From Kiritimatiellia bacterium (GTDB lineage Bacteria > Verrucomicrobiota > Kiritimatiellia > JAFGHX01), in contig JAFGHX010000308.1 of assembly GCA_016929905.1 (NCBI GenBank), forward strand, positions 1 to 51,719: DNA of 51,719 bases. Reading direction: 5' to 3'. Shown piece by piece: positions 10,242 through 19,771 of the stretch (its first letter is position 1; each line of letters starts with the position of its first letter). The position numbers were made by a program, and so were the translations under genes. Below the pieces are notes generated by a model, which made no database searches, had not been told where the DNA came from, and saw only the letters and a list, made by a program, of their open reading frames with translations.

Positions 10242-10263
10242 GGACAGGCTTTCCAGCCCGTCC
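10242..10263. repeat. Short imperfect palindrome in a dispersed-repeat-like intergenic stretch
   Basis: GGACAGGCT and AGCCCGTCC pair at eight of nine positions around a 4-base loop. The wording (GTAGGACAGGCTTTCC) resembles intergenic repeats I recall from Planctomycetes and relatives. It lies between the YD gene and the first sigma gene and could also act as a hairpin at the transcript end. Confidence 0.5.
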
Positions 10264-10408
10264 CCGCGAGCCCGTCTCAGCCCGTCTCCGCCCACGCTGG
10301 AGCCTGCCCCATCGTCGTATGGAACCGGGGGTATGCATTGCGTTTTGGAGGAAAGATGTCACACTGGCGCGGTTGGCGGTGAAACACTGAACGGAAAGGG
10401 CGGGCAGG

Positions 10409-10978
10409 ATGGCTATTGACGACACGGCATTGAGGGAATTGGCCGAGCAGGCGGCGATCGGCGATCCGGACGCCGCGGAGCGGCTGATCCGCGGTTTTCA
10501 TCGGTATTTGATGACGTATCTGTACGTTTCGGGGATCCCGGAGGCGGACATCAACGATGTCGCGCAGGAGGTGGCGCTGCAGGCGTACCGCAGTTTGCAT
10601 CGCTATTCGGCGGACCGGCCGTTCCTGCCCTGGATGCGCGGCATAGCGGCGCATCGGGTAAAAAACTACTGGCGGACGCAGAGCCGCAAGCAGACGCGCG
10701 AGGGCCTGTTTCGCGAGTACGTTGAGCGGCAGCTGGCGGATGAGCGCACCGTTCGGGCGCTGGCCGACACGCCGTCGGAACGCTTGCAGGACTGTATTAG
10801 GCGTCTGCCTGAGAAGCAGCAGCAGATCCTGGCTTTACGTTACGCCCAAGGGCTGAACGCGAACGAGATCAGCGAAAGACTGAAGCGTGAGGCCGCGGCC
10901 GTGCGCAAGGCGCTGTCTCGGATCCGGGACGCGTTGCGCGCCTGCTTGGACGGCCCCATAGCGGGCGCGGTGCGGTGA
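10409..10978 (+). CDS. ECF RNA polymerase sigma factor (module 1)
   Basis: 189 residues, normal for an ECF sigma factor. Region 2 is seen at about 20-90 (AERLIRGFHRYLMTYLY, INDVAQEVALQAY, FLPWMRGIAAHRVKNYWR). Region 4 is at about 130-180 (LPEKQQQILALRYAQG, then the helix-turn-helix NANEISERL and VRKALSRIRDALRACL). ATG 10409 has GGAAAGGG upstream. The following gene encodes a membrane FecR-LamG protein and starts 14 bases after the stop, the usual layout of a sigma factor with its regulator. Its targets are not shown by the sequence; the CotH and DUF4038 genes directly downstream are the natural candidates. Confidence 0.95.
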   Translation: MAIDDTALRELAEQAAIGDPDAAERLIRGFHRYLMTYLYVSGIPEADINDVAQEVALQAYRSLHRYSADRPFLPWMRGIAAHRVKNYWRTQSRKQTREGLFREYVERQLADERTVRALADTPSERLQDCIRRLPEKQQQILALRYAQGLNANEISERLKREAAAVRKALSRIRDALRACLDGPIAGAVR

Positions 10979-10992
10979 GCGGAGCGCGAGTC

Positions 10993-12723
10993 ATGAACCG
11001 CGACGATTTTGAGAGCCTGCTGGACGGCTGCCTGGACGGCACGGCCACGGCCGAGGAACAGGCGCAGGTCGTGGCGGCGGCGGAAGCGCAAGAGGAGCTG
11101 CGCGCCGTGCTGGTTCGCCATGCGGATGTGGATATTGTGCTGAAGGCGGAACGGCATGACGCCTCGGACTTCGCGGCGGAAATCGTGAGCCTCGTGACTC
11201 GCGAGGAAGAGAGCACGGCGTTTGCGGCGGGCGTGCTCGATCGGTTCGAGGCGGAAGAGCGCGCGAACGGCAGAGCGGGTACACAGGCGGCAAAACCGGC
11301 CGCGCGCAGCCGGCGTCTTGCCGCGCCCCGCGCACGTTGGGGTTGGCGCATCACGGGAATGGCCGCGGCGGCCCTGGTCGGGGTCGGCATCCTGCTCCAT
11401 ACGGCGCTGCGCCAGCTGACGCTCGGCCCGAGCCCGACGCTCATCGGCGAAGTGGCCGACTGCGGAGGCGACGTGTTTGTGGCCGGGCCGCATGGCGACA
11501 TACGTGCAGGCCGCGACCACGCGCTCACGGCCGGCGCGACGCTTCTGGTGAAAGGCGCGACGAGTTGGGCCAAGGTTCGCCATACGCGCGGCGCCCAACT
11601 CGAGTTCATCGGCGAGGCAAGGGCCACCTTTCAACTCGAGAAGGACGAGCCTGTCGCCCCAGCTTCTCATCGCGTGGAACTGGATGCCGGGATCCTGCGG
11701 GCGAGCGTATCGCCCGGCGCGAAGAAAGTTCTGATCTTCGACACGCCGCATGCGCGGATCGAGGTAGTGGGAACGCGCTTCACGCTGACGGTCGCTTCGA
11801 ACGCGACACGCGTCGACATGGAAAAGGGCGCCGTCCGCGCAACCTGCAAACGCGACGGCCGGTCCGTCAGGCTCATCGCCGGCCAGTCGGCTATCGTGGC
11901 CGATGCGATCGGCACGGCGGGCCGCCCCGGGTCTGAGCCGAACGGCCCGCGGCCGCCGCGGGTACGGGCCGGGCTGGTCGCGCTGTACAGCTTTGACGAA
12001 GGCGCGGGCCAGATCGTGCACGACCGGTCCGGCTTCCGCAAGCCGATCAACCTGACGATCCGTGATGCCGAGCATACGGTCCGCTGGCTGCCCGGCGGCG
12101 GGCTGCAGATTCATGCCCCGACCATCATCACGAACGCGCTGCCGCCCGCGAAGATCATCGACGCGTGCATGCAGAGCCACGCGCTCACGGTCGAGGCGTG
12201 GATCACGCCCCGGCTGCCGCCGTACTACGAAGGCGTCGCACGAATCGTGACGATCTCGGAGCATATCGGCTCGCGCGACTTCACGCTCGCCCAGTGGGGC
12301 ACGCGGTACAAGCTGCGCTTGCGTACGACACAGACGGACGAAAACGCCGACCGCAGCCCCGCCACACCGGCCGGCAGCGTCTGTCCGCGCCTGTCGCACG
12401 TTCTGTTCGCGCGTGACAAGACGGGCAGGATCGCCTGCTACCTGGACGGCCAGCCCGTGCGCACCGGGATCTGGCAGGAGAACCCGCCGCCGGGTACGTG
12501 GACCGAGACCGACCTGTTCGGCGGCGACTTCTCGAACTGGCAACGAGGCAGACGGATACGGCTGGCGCTGGCGAACGAATTGATGGCGGCTTTCGGCGAG
12601 CCGCGCCCGTGGCTGGGCGAATTGCATCTGGTGGCGATCTACAGCCGCGCGCTTTCGGCGAGTGAGGCCGCGCAGAATTTCCTGGCGGGACCCAAGCCAG
12701 GGATAGAGACCACGCGGAGGTAG
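10993..12723 (+). CDS. FecR-LamG transmembrane protein, putative anti-sigma sensor (module 1)
   Basis: 576 residues. ATG 10993 has GGAG eight bases upstream; an in-frame GTG at 10975 would instead overlap the sigma stop codon. The order is a cytoplasmic N-terminus of about 110 residues (FESLLDGCLDGTATAEEQAQ), one membrane helix (about 116-138, MAAAALVGVGILLHTAL), a FecR domain (about 160-310, with TPHARIEVVGTRFTL) and a LamG/concanavalin-like domain (about 325-570, starting VALYSFDEGAG). FecR-type proteins receive a signal outside the cytoplasm and control an ECF sigma factor. The LamG part is suited to binding a glycan. It has KIIDAC with Cys392, a cysteine kept in all four paralogues here. 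The anti-sigma role is inferred from gene order and topology. Confidence 0.9.
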   Translation: MNRDDFESLLDGCLDGTATAEEQAQVVAAAEAQEELRAVLVRHADVDIVLKAERHDASDFAAEIVSLVTREEESTAFAAGVLDRFEAEERANGRAGTQAAKPAARSRRLAAPRARWGWRITGMAAAALVGVGILLHTALRQLTLGPSPTLIGEVADCGGDVFVAGPHGDIRAGRDHALTAGATLLVKGATSWAKVRHTRGAQLEFIGEARATFQLEKDEPVAPASHRVELDAGILRASVSPGAKKVLIFDTPHARIEVVGTRFTLTVASNATRVDMEKGAVRATCKRDGRSVRLIAGQSAIVADAIGTAGRPGSEPNGPRPPRVRAGLVALYSFDEGAGQIVHDRSGFRKPINLTIRDAEHTVRWLPGGGLQIHAPTIITNALPPAKIIDACMQSHALTVEAWITPRLPPYYEGVARIVTISEHIGSRDFTLAQWGTRYKLRLRTTQTDENADRSPATPAGSVCPRLSHVLFARDKTGRIACYLDGQPVRTGIWQENPPPGTWTETDLFGGDFSNWQRGRRIRLALANELMAAFGEPRPWLGELHLVAIYSRALSASEAAQNFLAGPKPGIETTRR

Positions 12724-12779
12724 GTGCATGCGGTCAGGAGTCATGGGTGACGTGTACGGGGCACGCCCCCTCACCCCAA

Positions 12780-12802
12780 CCCTCTCCCCCGAGGGGAGAG
12801 GG
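12780..12802. repeat. Perfect 10-bp hairpin of a common dispersed intergenic repeat
   Basis: CCCTCTCCCC and GGGGAGAGGG flank a CGA loop, preceded by CCCCTCACCCCAA. This is the wording of a repeat found between genes in many bacterial genomes. It lies between module 1 and the CotH gene and may end or attenuate the sigma operon transcript, but there is no T-tract after it. Confidence 0.75.
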
Positions 12803-12951
12803 AGTCGGAGCAGAGCCGCGCGCGGCTGGAAGAACGGGCTCACGAGGTCAAATCGAGACTGAACGCCGAACGCCCCAAGCGACCGGTGTTGCGGTCGTGA
12901 GAGAAGGAACGGCTTCGGCCAAACGGTTAAGCCAAGCGGGAGGAAGAGATC

Positions 12952-15900
12952 ATGTTCGGCAAGACAACGCAGACGGCTCTCCGTGTTGGCGTGTTGGCGA
13001 TGGGCGCCATCGCGGCGGACGCGGCCACGGTGGCGACGCCAACGTTCAACAAGAAGCATGGGTTCTACAGCTCGTCGTTCAGCGTGGCGATCAGCACCGC
13101 CACCTCCGGCGCCACCATCCGCTACACCACCGACGGCAGCGCGCCAACGGCGTCCAAGGGCACGGTGTACGGCGGCGCCGTCCCCATCTCGACCACGACC
13201 TGCCTGCGCGCCGTGGCCGCCAAGAGCGGGATGACGACGTCCATGAGCGTCACGCAGACCTACATCTTCCCGGCCAAGGTCCTCATCCAGACCCGCCCGA
13301 GCGGCTATCCCACGCAGTGGGGCCCGAACAGCGAAGGCAAGATGAATCCCATGGAATACGAGCTCGATGCGGGGCTGGTGAGCCAGTACGCGTCCACGAT
13401 TCAGGACGACCTGCAACAGGTTCCGTCGATGTCGATCGCGATGCACAGGGACGACCTGTTCGGGCCGAAGGGCGTGGGTGTCTACAACAGCGGCGACGGG
13501 CGCAGCGCATCGAACAGTCTTTACGAGAAGTCCTGTTCGGCGGAGTTGATCTATCCGAACAAGACGACGTTCAGTGGGTTCGCCGGGTTCCAGATCAATT
13601 GCGGGATCCGGCCGCACACGCACGTCAAGGGCAAGCGCTTCTTCAAGCTGGTCTTCCGTGCGGAGCGCGGCCCGAAGAAATTGTACTACCCGGTCTTTGA
13701 ATCGGCGGTGCACGGCGCGGGGAGCGCGGTGCAGGCGTTCGATCACCTCGTGCTGCGCGCGGGCGGCAACGACTCGTGGCAGCACGCGGGCCTGAGCACG
13801 TACCATGCGACCTACACGCGGGATCAGTGGGTACGCGCGTCGCAGCTCGAGATGAACGGATACGGTGCGCGAGGCACCTACGTGCATCTGTACCTCAACG
13901 GGTTGTACTGGGGCCTCTATAACCTGACGGAGCGGCCCGACGCGTGGTTCGCGAAGGCGTACGACGGCGGGACGAAAGAGAATTGGACGGCGTTGCACCA
14001 TGCGGACGACACGGCGGTGTACAAGCATCGCCTGGTCAGCGGCGATCATTCGCGCTGGTGCTACCTGCACAGCACGCTGGCCAAGAACGGCGGCCTGTCG
14101 GACGCGTCGACGTACAACCAGGTCAAGCAATACCTGAACGTCACGAATTTCGCCGACACTATTGTGCTGCATTCGTACGCGGGCAGCGGCGATTGGCCGC
14201 ACAACAACTGGTTCGCGGGGTATCGCAACGCGCCGACGCCGGAACCGGCCCGCTATTTCGCGTGGGACCTGGAGGACAGTTGGCTCTACACGCGTGAAGG
14301 CACCGTGGAACAGCCCAAACCGCGTTCGAACGAGGGGGCCTGGATCCATCCGTTCCTGCGCGCGACCTGGCCGCAGATGGGCAAGCTGTGGGTGGAGATC
14401 GTGAAAAACGCGGATTTCAAGATGCTGTTTGCCGACCGTATCTACCGCCACGGCTACAACGAAGGACAGTTGACGGAATCCAAGAGTCTGGCGCGCTGGA
14501 ACGCGATCAACGCCCAGATCGACCGTGCGATTGTGGGCGAGGCCGCCCGGTGGGGTACCTTCCACCGGCATTCGACGCCCAACTGGCAGCTTGCGGATGC
14601 GGGGCTGACACTGCCCGCCAAGTTCACGCGCAGCCACTGGCTCGCCAGGGTCAACGAGGTGCGGGGTCACATGAGCGGCAACTCGGACCGGCTCGTTGCG
14701 GCGGCGCGCTCATACGGATACTACCCGTCCCTGAATCCCCCGCTCTACAGCCGGCACGGCGGCACGGTGGCCGCCGGCTTCAAGCTCACGATCAGCAAGA
14801 GCGGGACTGGCACGATTTTCTACCGCACCGACGGCCAGGACCCACGCGTCGACGGCGGCGGGGTGCGGTCCGGGTCCTCGGCCCAGACATCGAGTGTCGT
14901 CCTGACGCTCAACAACACCACGACGGTGAAGACGCGCTTGAAGAACGCCGCGACGTGGAGCGCGCTGGCCGACGCCAAGTTCACCGTCACGGCCGCCACG
15001 CCCAAGCCGGAAATCGCGCTCGGCACGACGAGTATCGCCGTCAGTTGCGAGCAAGGCCAGAACGCGCCGAGCAAGACGTTCCAGGTCTGGAACAGCGGCG
15101 GCGGCACGCTGCTGTACAAGGTCGAGGAAGGCTCGAGCAAGTTCTCCGTCTCGCCCACGACCGGCTCCTCGACCGGTGCCGGCGATAAGAAGACGCACAC
15201 CATCGCCTTCACCGCCTCCGGCCTGGCGCCGGGAGTGTACGACCGGAGCCTGACGGTGCAGGACAACGGATCCGGCGCGGCGAACGGCCCGGTCACGATC
15301 GCGGTGCAGATCACGGTGAATGCGCCGGCGCCTGAACCGACCGAGGAAATCGCAAAGGGCGCTGCATGGAAATACCGACCCGGCAGCACGGAGGCGTCCG
15401 CGCCGGCCACGGCATGGCGCGGCATCCGCTTCGACGATTCCGGCTGGTCGAGCGGCGCCGCGCCCATCGGCTGCGGGCCGCTCGCCTACGGCACGAAGCT
15501 GGCGATGTCCGGCCGGTACACCTCGCTCTTCCTGCGCAAGACGGTCCAAATGGCGGACCCGGCCAAAATCGTCGAGCTGAGCCTGAACGTGGACTATGAC
15601 GACGGATTCATCCTCTGGATCAACGGCCAGGAACTGGCGCGGGTGAACGTGCAGGGCGCGCCGGGCACGTTCGTGGCGCACGACGCGACCTGCACCGGCT
15701 ACGTCGCCGGAAGCACGGCCGCGTGGAGCGCCACCTTCAAGGACGCCATCCTGCCGGCCCTCCAGGCGGAAAACGTGGTGGCGGTGCAGGTGTTCAACAA
15801 CTCGCTCTACAGCGGCGATGCGATGTTCGATCTGTCGTTATCCGTTATTCGTTATTCGTTATCCATCTCGGAGGATGCGGACCAGGATGCGTTGCCTGAT

Positions 15901-16296
15901 GTTTGGGAAGACGCCCATCTGTCCGACTTGTCCGACCCGTCCGACACGTCCGACTCCGCCGATCCCGACGGCGACGGCGTCTCGAATCTCGAGGAGTACA
16001 TCGCGGGCACGAGTCCCACGACCGATAGCCAATGGTTTGGGGTCGATGCCCAACTCGTGGGCGGTCGCGTCGTGGTCTCGTTCGTCACCGTGGCGGCGAG
16101 CGGGCCCGGCTACGAAGGGGTTAGCCGGCACTACGCGCTGGAAGAGGGCATGAGCACAGCGGGCGCGACGTGGGGCGTCGTGCCGGGTTACGAAGACATT
16201 GTCGGAACGGGTCAGACCGTCTCGTACCCGCCAAGCGGGGGCGGCGCCGGCGAGGCGAAGATCTATCGCGCGCGGGTATGGCTGGAAAACTTGTGA
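12952..16296 (+). CDS. Secreted CotH-family protein with chitobiase-type and BACON-like domains and the common C-terminal cassette
   Basis: 1114 residues. GGGAGGAAGAG precedes ATG 12952, and the product begins with a signal peptide ending near AIAADA. Domains in order: chitobiase C-terminal-like (about 28-105, ATIRYTTDGSAPT); CotH-like fold (about 140-600, with GLYWGLYNLTERPD and WDLED at 438-442); a second chitobiase-like domain (about 590-680); a BACON-like beta domain (about 685-785); and the DDGF beta-sandwich, calcium-like segment and terminal domain ending RVWLENL. CotH proteins of spore coats are atypical protein kinases. Bacterial secreted CotH proteins with such modules are common, but their substrates are unknown. 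The motif suggests the metal-binding acidic residues are kept. The hydrolase gene follows after 14 bases. Confidence 0.9.
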   Translation: MFGKTTQTALRVGVLAMGAIAADAATVATPTFNKKHGFYSSSFSVAISTATSGATIRYTTDGSAPTASKGTVYGGAVPISTTTCLRAVAAKSGMTTSMSVTQTYIFPAKVLIQTRPSGYPTQWGPNSEGKMNPMEYELDAGLVSQYASTIQDDLQQVPSMSIAMHRDDLFGPKGVGVYNSGDGRSASNSLYEKSCSAELIYPNKTTFSGFAGFQINCGIRPHTHVKGKRFFKLVFRAERGPKKLYYPVFESAVHGAGSAVQAFDHLVLRAGGNDSWQHAGLSTYHATYTRDQWVRASQLEMNGYGARGTYVHLYLNGLYWGLYNLTERPDAWFAKAYDGGTKENWTALHHADDTAVYKHRLVSGDHSRWCYLHSTLAKNGGLSDASTYNQVKQYLNVTNFADTIVLHSYAGSGDWPHNNWFAGYRNAPTPEPARYFAWDLEDSWLYTREGTVEQPKPRSNEGAWIHPFLRATWPQMGKLWVEIVKNADFKMLFADRIYRHGYNEGQLTESKSLARWNAINAQIDRAIVGEAARWGTFHRHSTPNWQLADAGLTLPAKFTRSHWLARVNEVRGHMSGNSDRLVAAARSYGYYPSLNPPLYSRHGGTVAAGFKLTISKSGTGTIFYRTDGQDPRVDGGGVRSGSSAQTSSVVLTLNNTTTVKTRLKNAATWSALADAKFTVTAATPKPEIALGTTSIAVSCEQGQNAPSKTFQVWNSGGGTLLYKVEEGSSKFSVSPTTGSSTGAGDKKTHTIAFTASGLAPGVYDRSLTVQDNGSGAANGPVTIAVQITVNAPAPEPTEEIAKGAAWKYRPGSTEASAPATAWRGIRFDDSGWSSGAAPIGCGPLAYGTKLAMSGRYTSLFLRKTVQMADPAKIVELSLNVDYDDGFILWINGQELARVNVQGAPGTFVAHDATCTGYVAGSTAAWSATFKDAILPALQAENVVAVQVFNNSLYSGDAMFDLSLSVIRYSLSISEDADQDALPDVWEDAHLSDLSDPSDTSDSADPDGDGVSNLEEYIAGTSPTTDSQWFGVDAQLVGGRVVVSFVTVAASGPGYEGVSRHYALEEGMSTAGATWGVVPGYEDIVGTGQTVSYPPSGGGAGEAKIYRARVWLENL

Positions 16297-16310
16297 GGAG
16301 GAGCTCCGTG

Positions 16311-19300
16311 ATGAGAATCCCGACCTTGAGCAGACGCGCACGCGGACAAAGCGCGACGACTCGGCGAAAGCAGGCCGTTTCCCTCATGCTGATCCTCGGC
16401 GCAAGTCTCGCGAGCGGAACCGTCGCAGCCGTGCAGCCCGGCCTGCGCGTGAGCGACAACAAGCGGTTCCTGGTGGACAGTCAGACAGGCGAGCCTTTCT
16501 GTTGGATGGGCGACACGGGCTGGTCGCTGTTCGGGCGCTACACCCGAAGCGAAGCGACCGTCTACCTGGCCGACCGCGCGCAGCGGAAATTCAACGCCAT
16601 TCAGACCTTCTTCAGCGCCGGCTGGATGACCAAGGACGCGGCGGGCCACGCGATCTTCCTGAACGGCGACGCGACGCAGCCGAACCCGCAGTACCTCAGC
16701 CATGTGGATTCGGTGATCGACGAGGCCGACTCGCACGGCCTCTACATCTGCCTGGGCATCGGCGAGGTGATCCGCTCGGATTCGCCATGGTACATCACGA
16801 GCACCGCGAAGGGGTACGCATATGGCCGAATCCTCGGCGGCCATTTCCGGAATCGGACCCGTCTGATCTGGAGTCTGGGCCAGGACTTCGACGCGGAGAG
16901 CGACGGGCTCGACTATCGGCCCGTGATCCGTGCGGTCGCGGAGGGGGTTGCTGACGGCGTGAATGGGATCAACCAGCACGACGGTGCGGCGGACTACAGC
17001 ACGACCCTGATGACCTATCACGCCTCGACCCGTTCGTCCCGATGGTTCCAGAGTGATCCGTGGCTGGATTTCAACATGATTCAAACCTGGAAGCATGTGG
17101 CCAACATCCCCTCGAACGTCAGCAGCGACTACGCCAAGACGCCCACCAAGCCGACCCTGCACGCCGAGGGGGCCTATGAGGGGGGGACCGACATCAACGG
17201 CGCAACGATCACCCCGCACGTGGCGCGGTATCAGGCCTATTGGGCCGTGTTCGCGGGCGCGCTCGGCCACACGTACGGACATAGCAGCATCTGGCCGCAC
17301 CGTTCGGGCTGGCAACAGGCGCTGAGCGCGGCGGGCGGGGCCGGCATGCGGCACCTGCGCGCGCTGTGCGAGTCGCGGCCTGTCCTGGGCCGGATCCCCG
17401 ATCCGGCTGTGCTCGCATCCGGCGCCGGGTCGACCTCCGACGGGTCCTACCGGATGGCCGTACGCGGATCGGACAAGAGCTACGTATTCGTGTACACGAC
17501 GAAGGGCTACACGTTCACCGTGGACATGACCAAGATCTCCGGCTCAACCGCGAACGCCTGGTGGTACAGCCCGCGCGACGGCAAGTGCTACGATGCCAAC
17601 GGCAGCGTCACCGCCAGTCCGTTCGCCCAGTATGCCGCCGCCGGAACGCGCACCTTCGACCCGCCCGGGGCGTCGGGCGACGATAGGGACTGGGTCCTGG
17701 TTCTGGACGACGCCGGCCAAGCCTATTCCATGCCGGGCACAACGGCGGCGGGTCCCCGCATCGCGTTGAACAGCACGGCCATCGCGGTGATCGGCGAGCA
17801 GGGCCAGGACGCGCCCGATGCGGTCATCCAGGTTTGGAACGGCGGCACCGGGACGCTGCAATACCGGCTGATCGAAACCAGCAGCAAGCTGGCCGTTTCA
17901 CCCGCGACGGGCGCGTCGACCGGGCCGGGCGACAAGCGCATGCACACGGTCGCATTCACCACCGCCGACTTGGCGCCCGGCACCTACGCGCGCGTCATCA
18001 CGGTAGAGGACAACGGCTCCGGCGCGGTGAACGGGCCGCTTACGATCGACGTCACCATCACCGTGACGGAGCCGGTACCGGCGCCGCCCGAAGGTTTCGC
18101 GGCTTCGGCCGTCTCAGCGACGGAAGTGCGGCTCACGTGGTCGGACCTGCCGAACGAGACGCAGTACATGCTGCGCAAGAGTCTGGACGGCACGTACTGG
18201 TACGCGTTCGATGCGGTCTACCCGGCGGCGAACGTCGCGACCTACACCGACCGCGGGTTGGAGCCGGGCACGACCTACTACTACAAGATCCGCGGGGTGA
18301 ACGGCGGCGGGTACGGGCCCTATTGCGATCCGATCAGCATCACGGCGAAGGCGCCCGTCGCCGAGCCGATCGAACTGGTCGCGAAGGGTGCGGCCTGGCA
18401 GTACCGTCCGGGTTCCAGCGAAGCGTCGAGCCCGGCATCTCTGTGGCGCGGGGCCCGTTTCGACGATAGCGGCTGGTCGACCGGTCACGCGCCGTTCGGC
18501 TACGGCCCGCTCGCCTACGGGACGAAGCTGGCGATGTCCGGCCGGTACACCTCGGTCTTTCTGCGCAAGACGGTCCGGCTCGCGGATCCGGCGAAGATCG
18601 CCGAGTTGAGCCTGGCTGTGGACTATGACGACGGATTCATTCTCTGGGTCAACGGCCAGGAGCTGGCGCGCGTGAATGTACAGGGCGATCCCGGGACCTT
18701 CGTGACGCACGACGAGATCTGTACCGGCTACGTCGCCGGAAGCACGGCCACGTGGAGCGCCACCTTCAAGGACGCCATCCTGCCGGCCCTCCAGACGGAA
18801 AACGTGGTGGCCGTGCACTGGTTCAACAACTCGCTCTACAGCGGCGACGCGATGTTCGATCTGTCGTTATCCGTTATTCGTTATTCGTTGTCCGTCTCCG
18901 AAGACGCGGACCAAGATGCGTTGCCGGACACATGGGAAACGGATCAACTCTCGGGTCTGTCTGATCCGGCCGATACGTCCGACACGTCCGATCCCGACGG
19001 CGACGGCGTCTCGAATCTCGAGGAGTACATCGCGGGGACGAGCCCCACGGCGGATGGCGAATGGTTCGGGGTTGATGCCCAACTCGTAGGCGGGCGAGTC
19101 ATGGTGTCGTTCGTGACGGTTGCGGCGACCGGGCCGGGTTACGAGGGGCTGAGCCGGCACTACGCGTTGGAACAAGGCACCGGCATGGACGGCGCGGTCT
19201 GGAACGTCGTGGCGGGTTACGAAGACATCGTCGGGACGGGCCAGACGGTCTCGTACGAGCCGGCCGGCGGCGCAGCGGGCGAGATGCGAGTCTACCGGGC

Positions 19301-19322
19301 ACGCGTATGGCTCAGCGATTGA
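16311..19322 (+). CDS. Secreted DUF4038/GH140-like glycoside hydrolase with collagen-binding-like domain and the common C-terminal cassette
   Basis: 1003 residues. ATG 16311 follows GAGGAGGAG. The signal peptide ends near residue 42. Residues about 55-385 match the DUF4038 family (FCWMGDTGWSLF near the start), whose studied members include GH140 apiosidases. Candidate catalytic acids are Asp192 (WSLGQDF) and Glu286 or Glu290 (HAEGAYEG). A collagen-binding-2-like domain follows (about 385-475, AWWYSPRDGKCYD), then a BACON-like domain, one Fn3, the DDGF beta-sandwich, the calcium-like segment and the terminal domain ending RVWLSD. The BACON-like and C-terminal parts are close copies of those in the preceding CotH gene. 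A role in breaking down complex polysaccharide outside the cytoplasm is likely; the exact bond is not known. Confidence 0.9.
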   Translation: MRIPTLSRRARGQSATTRRKQAVSLMLILGASLASGTVAAVQPGLRVSDNKRFLVDSQTGEPFCWMGDTGWSLFGRYTRSEATVYLADRAQRKFNAIQTFFSAGWMTKDAAGHAIFLNGDATQPNPQYLSHVDSVIDEADSHGLYICLGIGEVIRSDSPWYITSTAKGYAYGRILGGHFRNRTRLIWSLGQDFDAESDGLDYRPVIRAVAEGVADGVNGINQHDGAADYSTTLMTYHASTRSSRWFQSDPWLDFNMIQTWKHVANIPSNVSSDYAKTPTKPTLHAEGAYEGGTDINGATITPHVARYQAYWAVFAGALGHTYGHSSIWPHRSGWQQALSAAGGAGMRHLRALCESRPVLGRIPDPAVLASGAGSTSDGSYRMAVRGSDKSYVFVYTTKGYTFTVDMTKISGSTANAWWYSPRDGKCYDANGSVTASPFAQYAAAGTRTFDPPGASGDDRDWVLVLDDAGQAYSMPGTTAAGPRIALNSTAIAVIGEQGQDAPDAVIQVWNGGTGTLQYRLIETSSKLAVSPATGASTGPGDKRMHTVAFTTADLAPGTYARVITVEDNGSGAVNGPLTIDVTITVTEPVPAPPEGFAASAVSATEVRLTWSDLPNETQYMLRKSLDGTYWYAFDAVYPAANVATYTDRGLEPGTTYYYKIRGVNGGGYGPYCDPISITAKAPVAEPIELVAKGAAWQYRPGSSEASSPASLWRGARFDDSGWSTGHAPFGYGPLAYGTKLAMSGRYTSVFLRKTVRLADPAKIAELSLAVDYDDGFILWVNGQELARVNVQGDPGTFVTHDEICTGYVAGSTATWSATFKDAILPALQTENVVAVHWFNNSLYSGDAMFDLSLSVIRYSLSVSEDADQDALPDTWETDQLSGLSDPADTSDTSDPDGDGVSNLEEYIAGTSPTADGEWFGVDAQLVGGRVMVSFVTVAATGPGYEGLSRHYALEQGTGMDGAVWNVVAGYEDIVGTGQTVSYEPAGGAAGEMRVYRARVWLSD

Positions 19323-19771
19323 CGATTCTCCGCTTTCAGCATGGTGCGTGTTCCTCTCTTGGCTGCAGTGGTGTCTGTCTCTTGGCTTGGTGCCTTGGCC
19401 GCTTGGGCGCCCGCGGCTCGCGAGGACGCTCGCCCTCCATACGGCCCGCCGCAATGCCTGTCCCTTGCTGGCCGTGGCGGCCGCACGGCGCACACGGACA
19501 AACACGGACCCGCACGGACGAACACGGACATGCTCTGTGCCCGTCCCCAGCGTCCTGTCCCCAGCGTCTCGCTTTGTGCCTGTCCCCAAGGCCGCCAAGG
19601 CCGCGCCCCCGGGCCGACAGGCACTATTCTATCGGAGGGCGCTGCCATCGGAAATTCCTTTTGCGACGATATTGATGGGATAACGTGGCGAGGTGCGTTC
19701 TTCTTTTTGGGGGAAGATTTCGGGGGGAGAGGGTTATTTTCTCTGTAATATCCGCCGAATGGGTGCTTACT
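19323..19771 (+). other. Intergenic region built of dispersed short repeats, upstream of sigma module 2
   Basis: About 450 bases with no supported gene. It holds GACGCTCGCCCTCCAT (19431-19446), the reverse complement of a unit seen again near 51531. It also holds tandem CACGGACNAACACGGAC-like units (about 19493-19530), one of which matches 3356-3370 in reverse. The last 100 bases are AT-richer and G-run-rich (TTCTTTTTGGGGGAAGATT) and probably contain the promoter of the sigma gene. AGAT followed about 15-16 bases later by TATTTT is a weak relative of the module 4 promoter element. Confidence 0.5.

Noticed and set aside
10840..14670. Minus-strand open frame of 1276 codons across sigma module 1 and the CotH gene
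   Set aside because: It spans three well-supported + strand genes and intergenic DNA, is rich in Arg and Val typical of antisense shadow frames, and shows no domain.
19490..19530. Short direct repeats suggesting a CRISPR array
   Set aside because: The units are about 15-17 bases, directly abutting, without spacers, and the same wording occurs as single copies elsewhere. They fit dispersed intergenic repeats.
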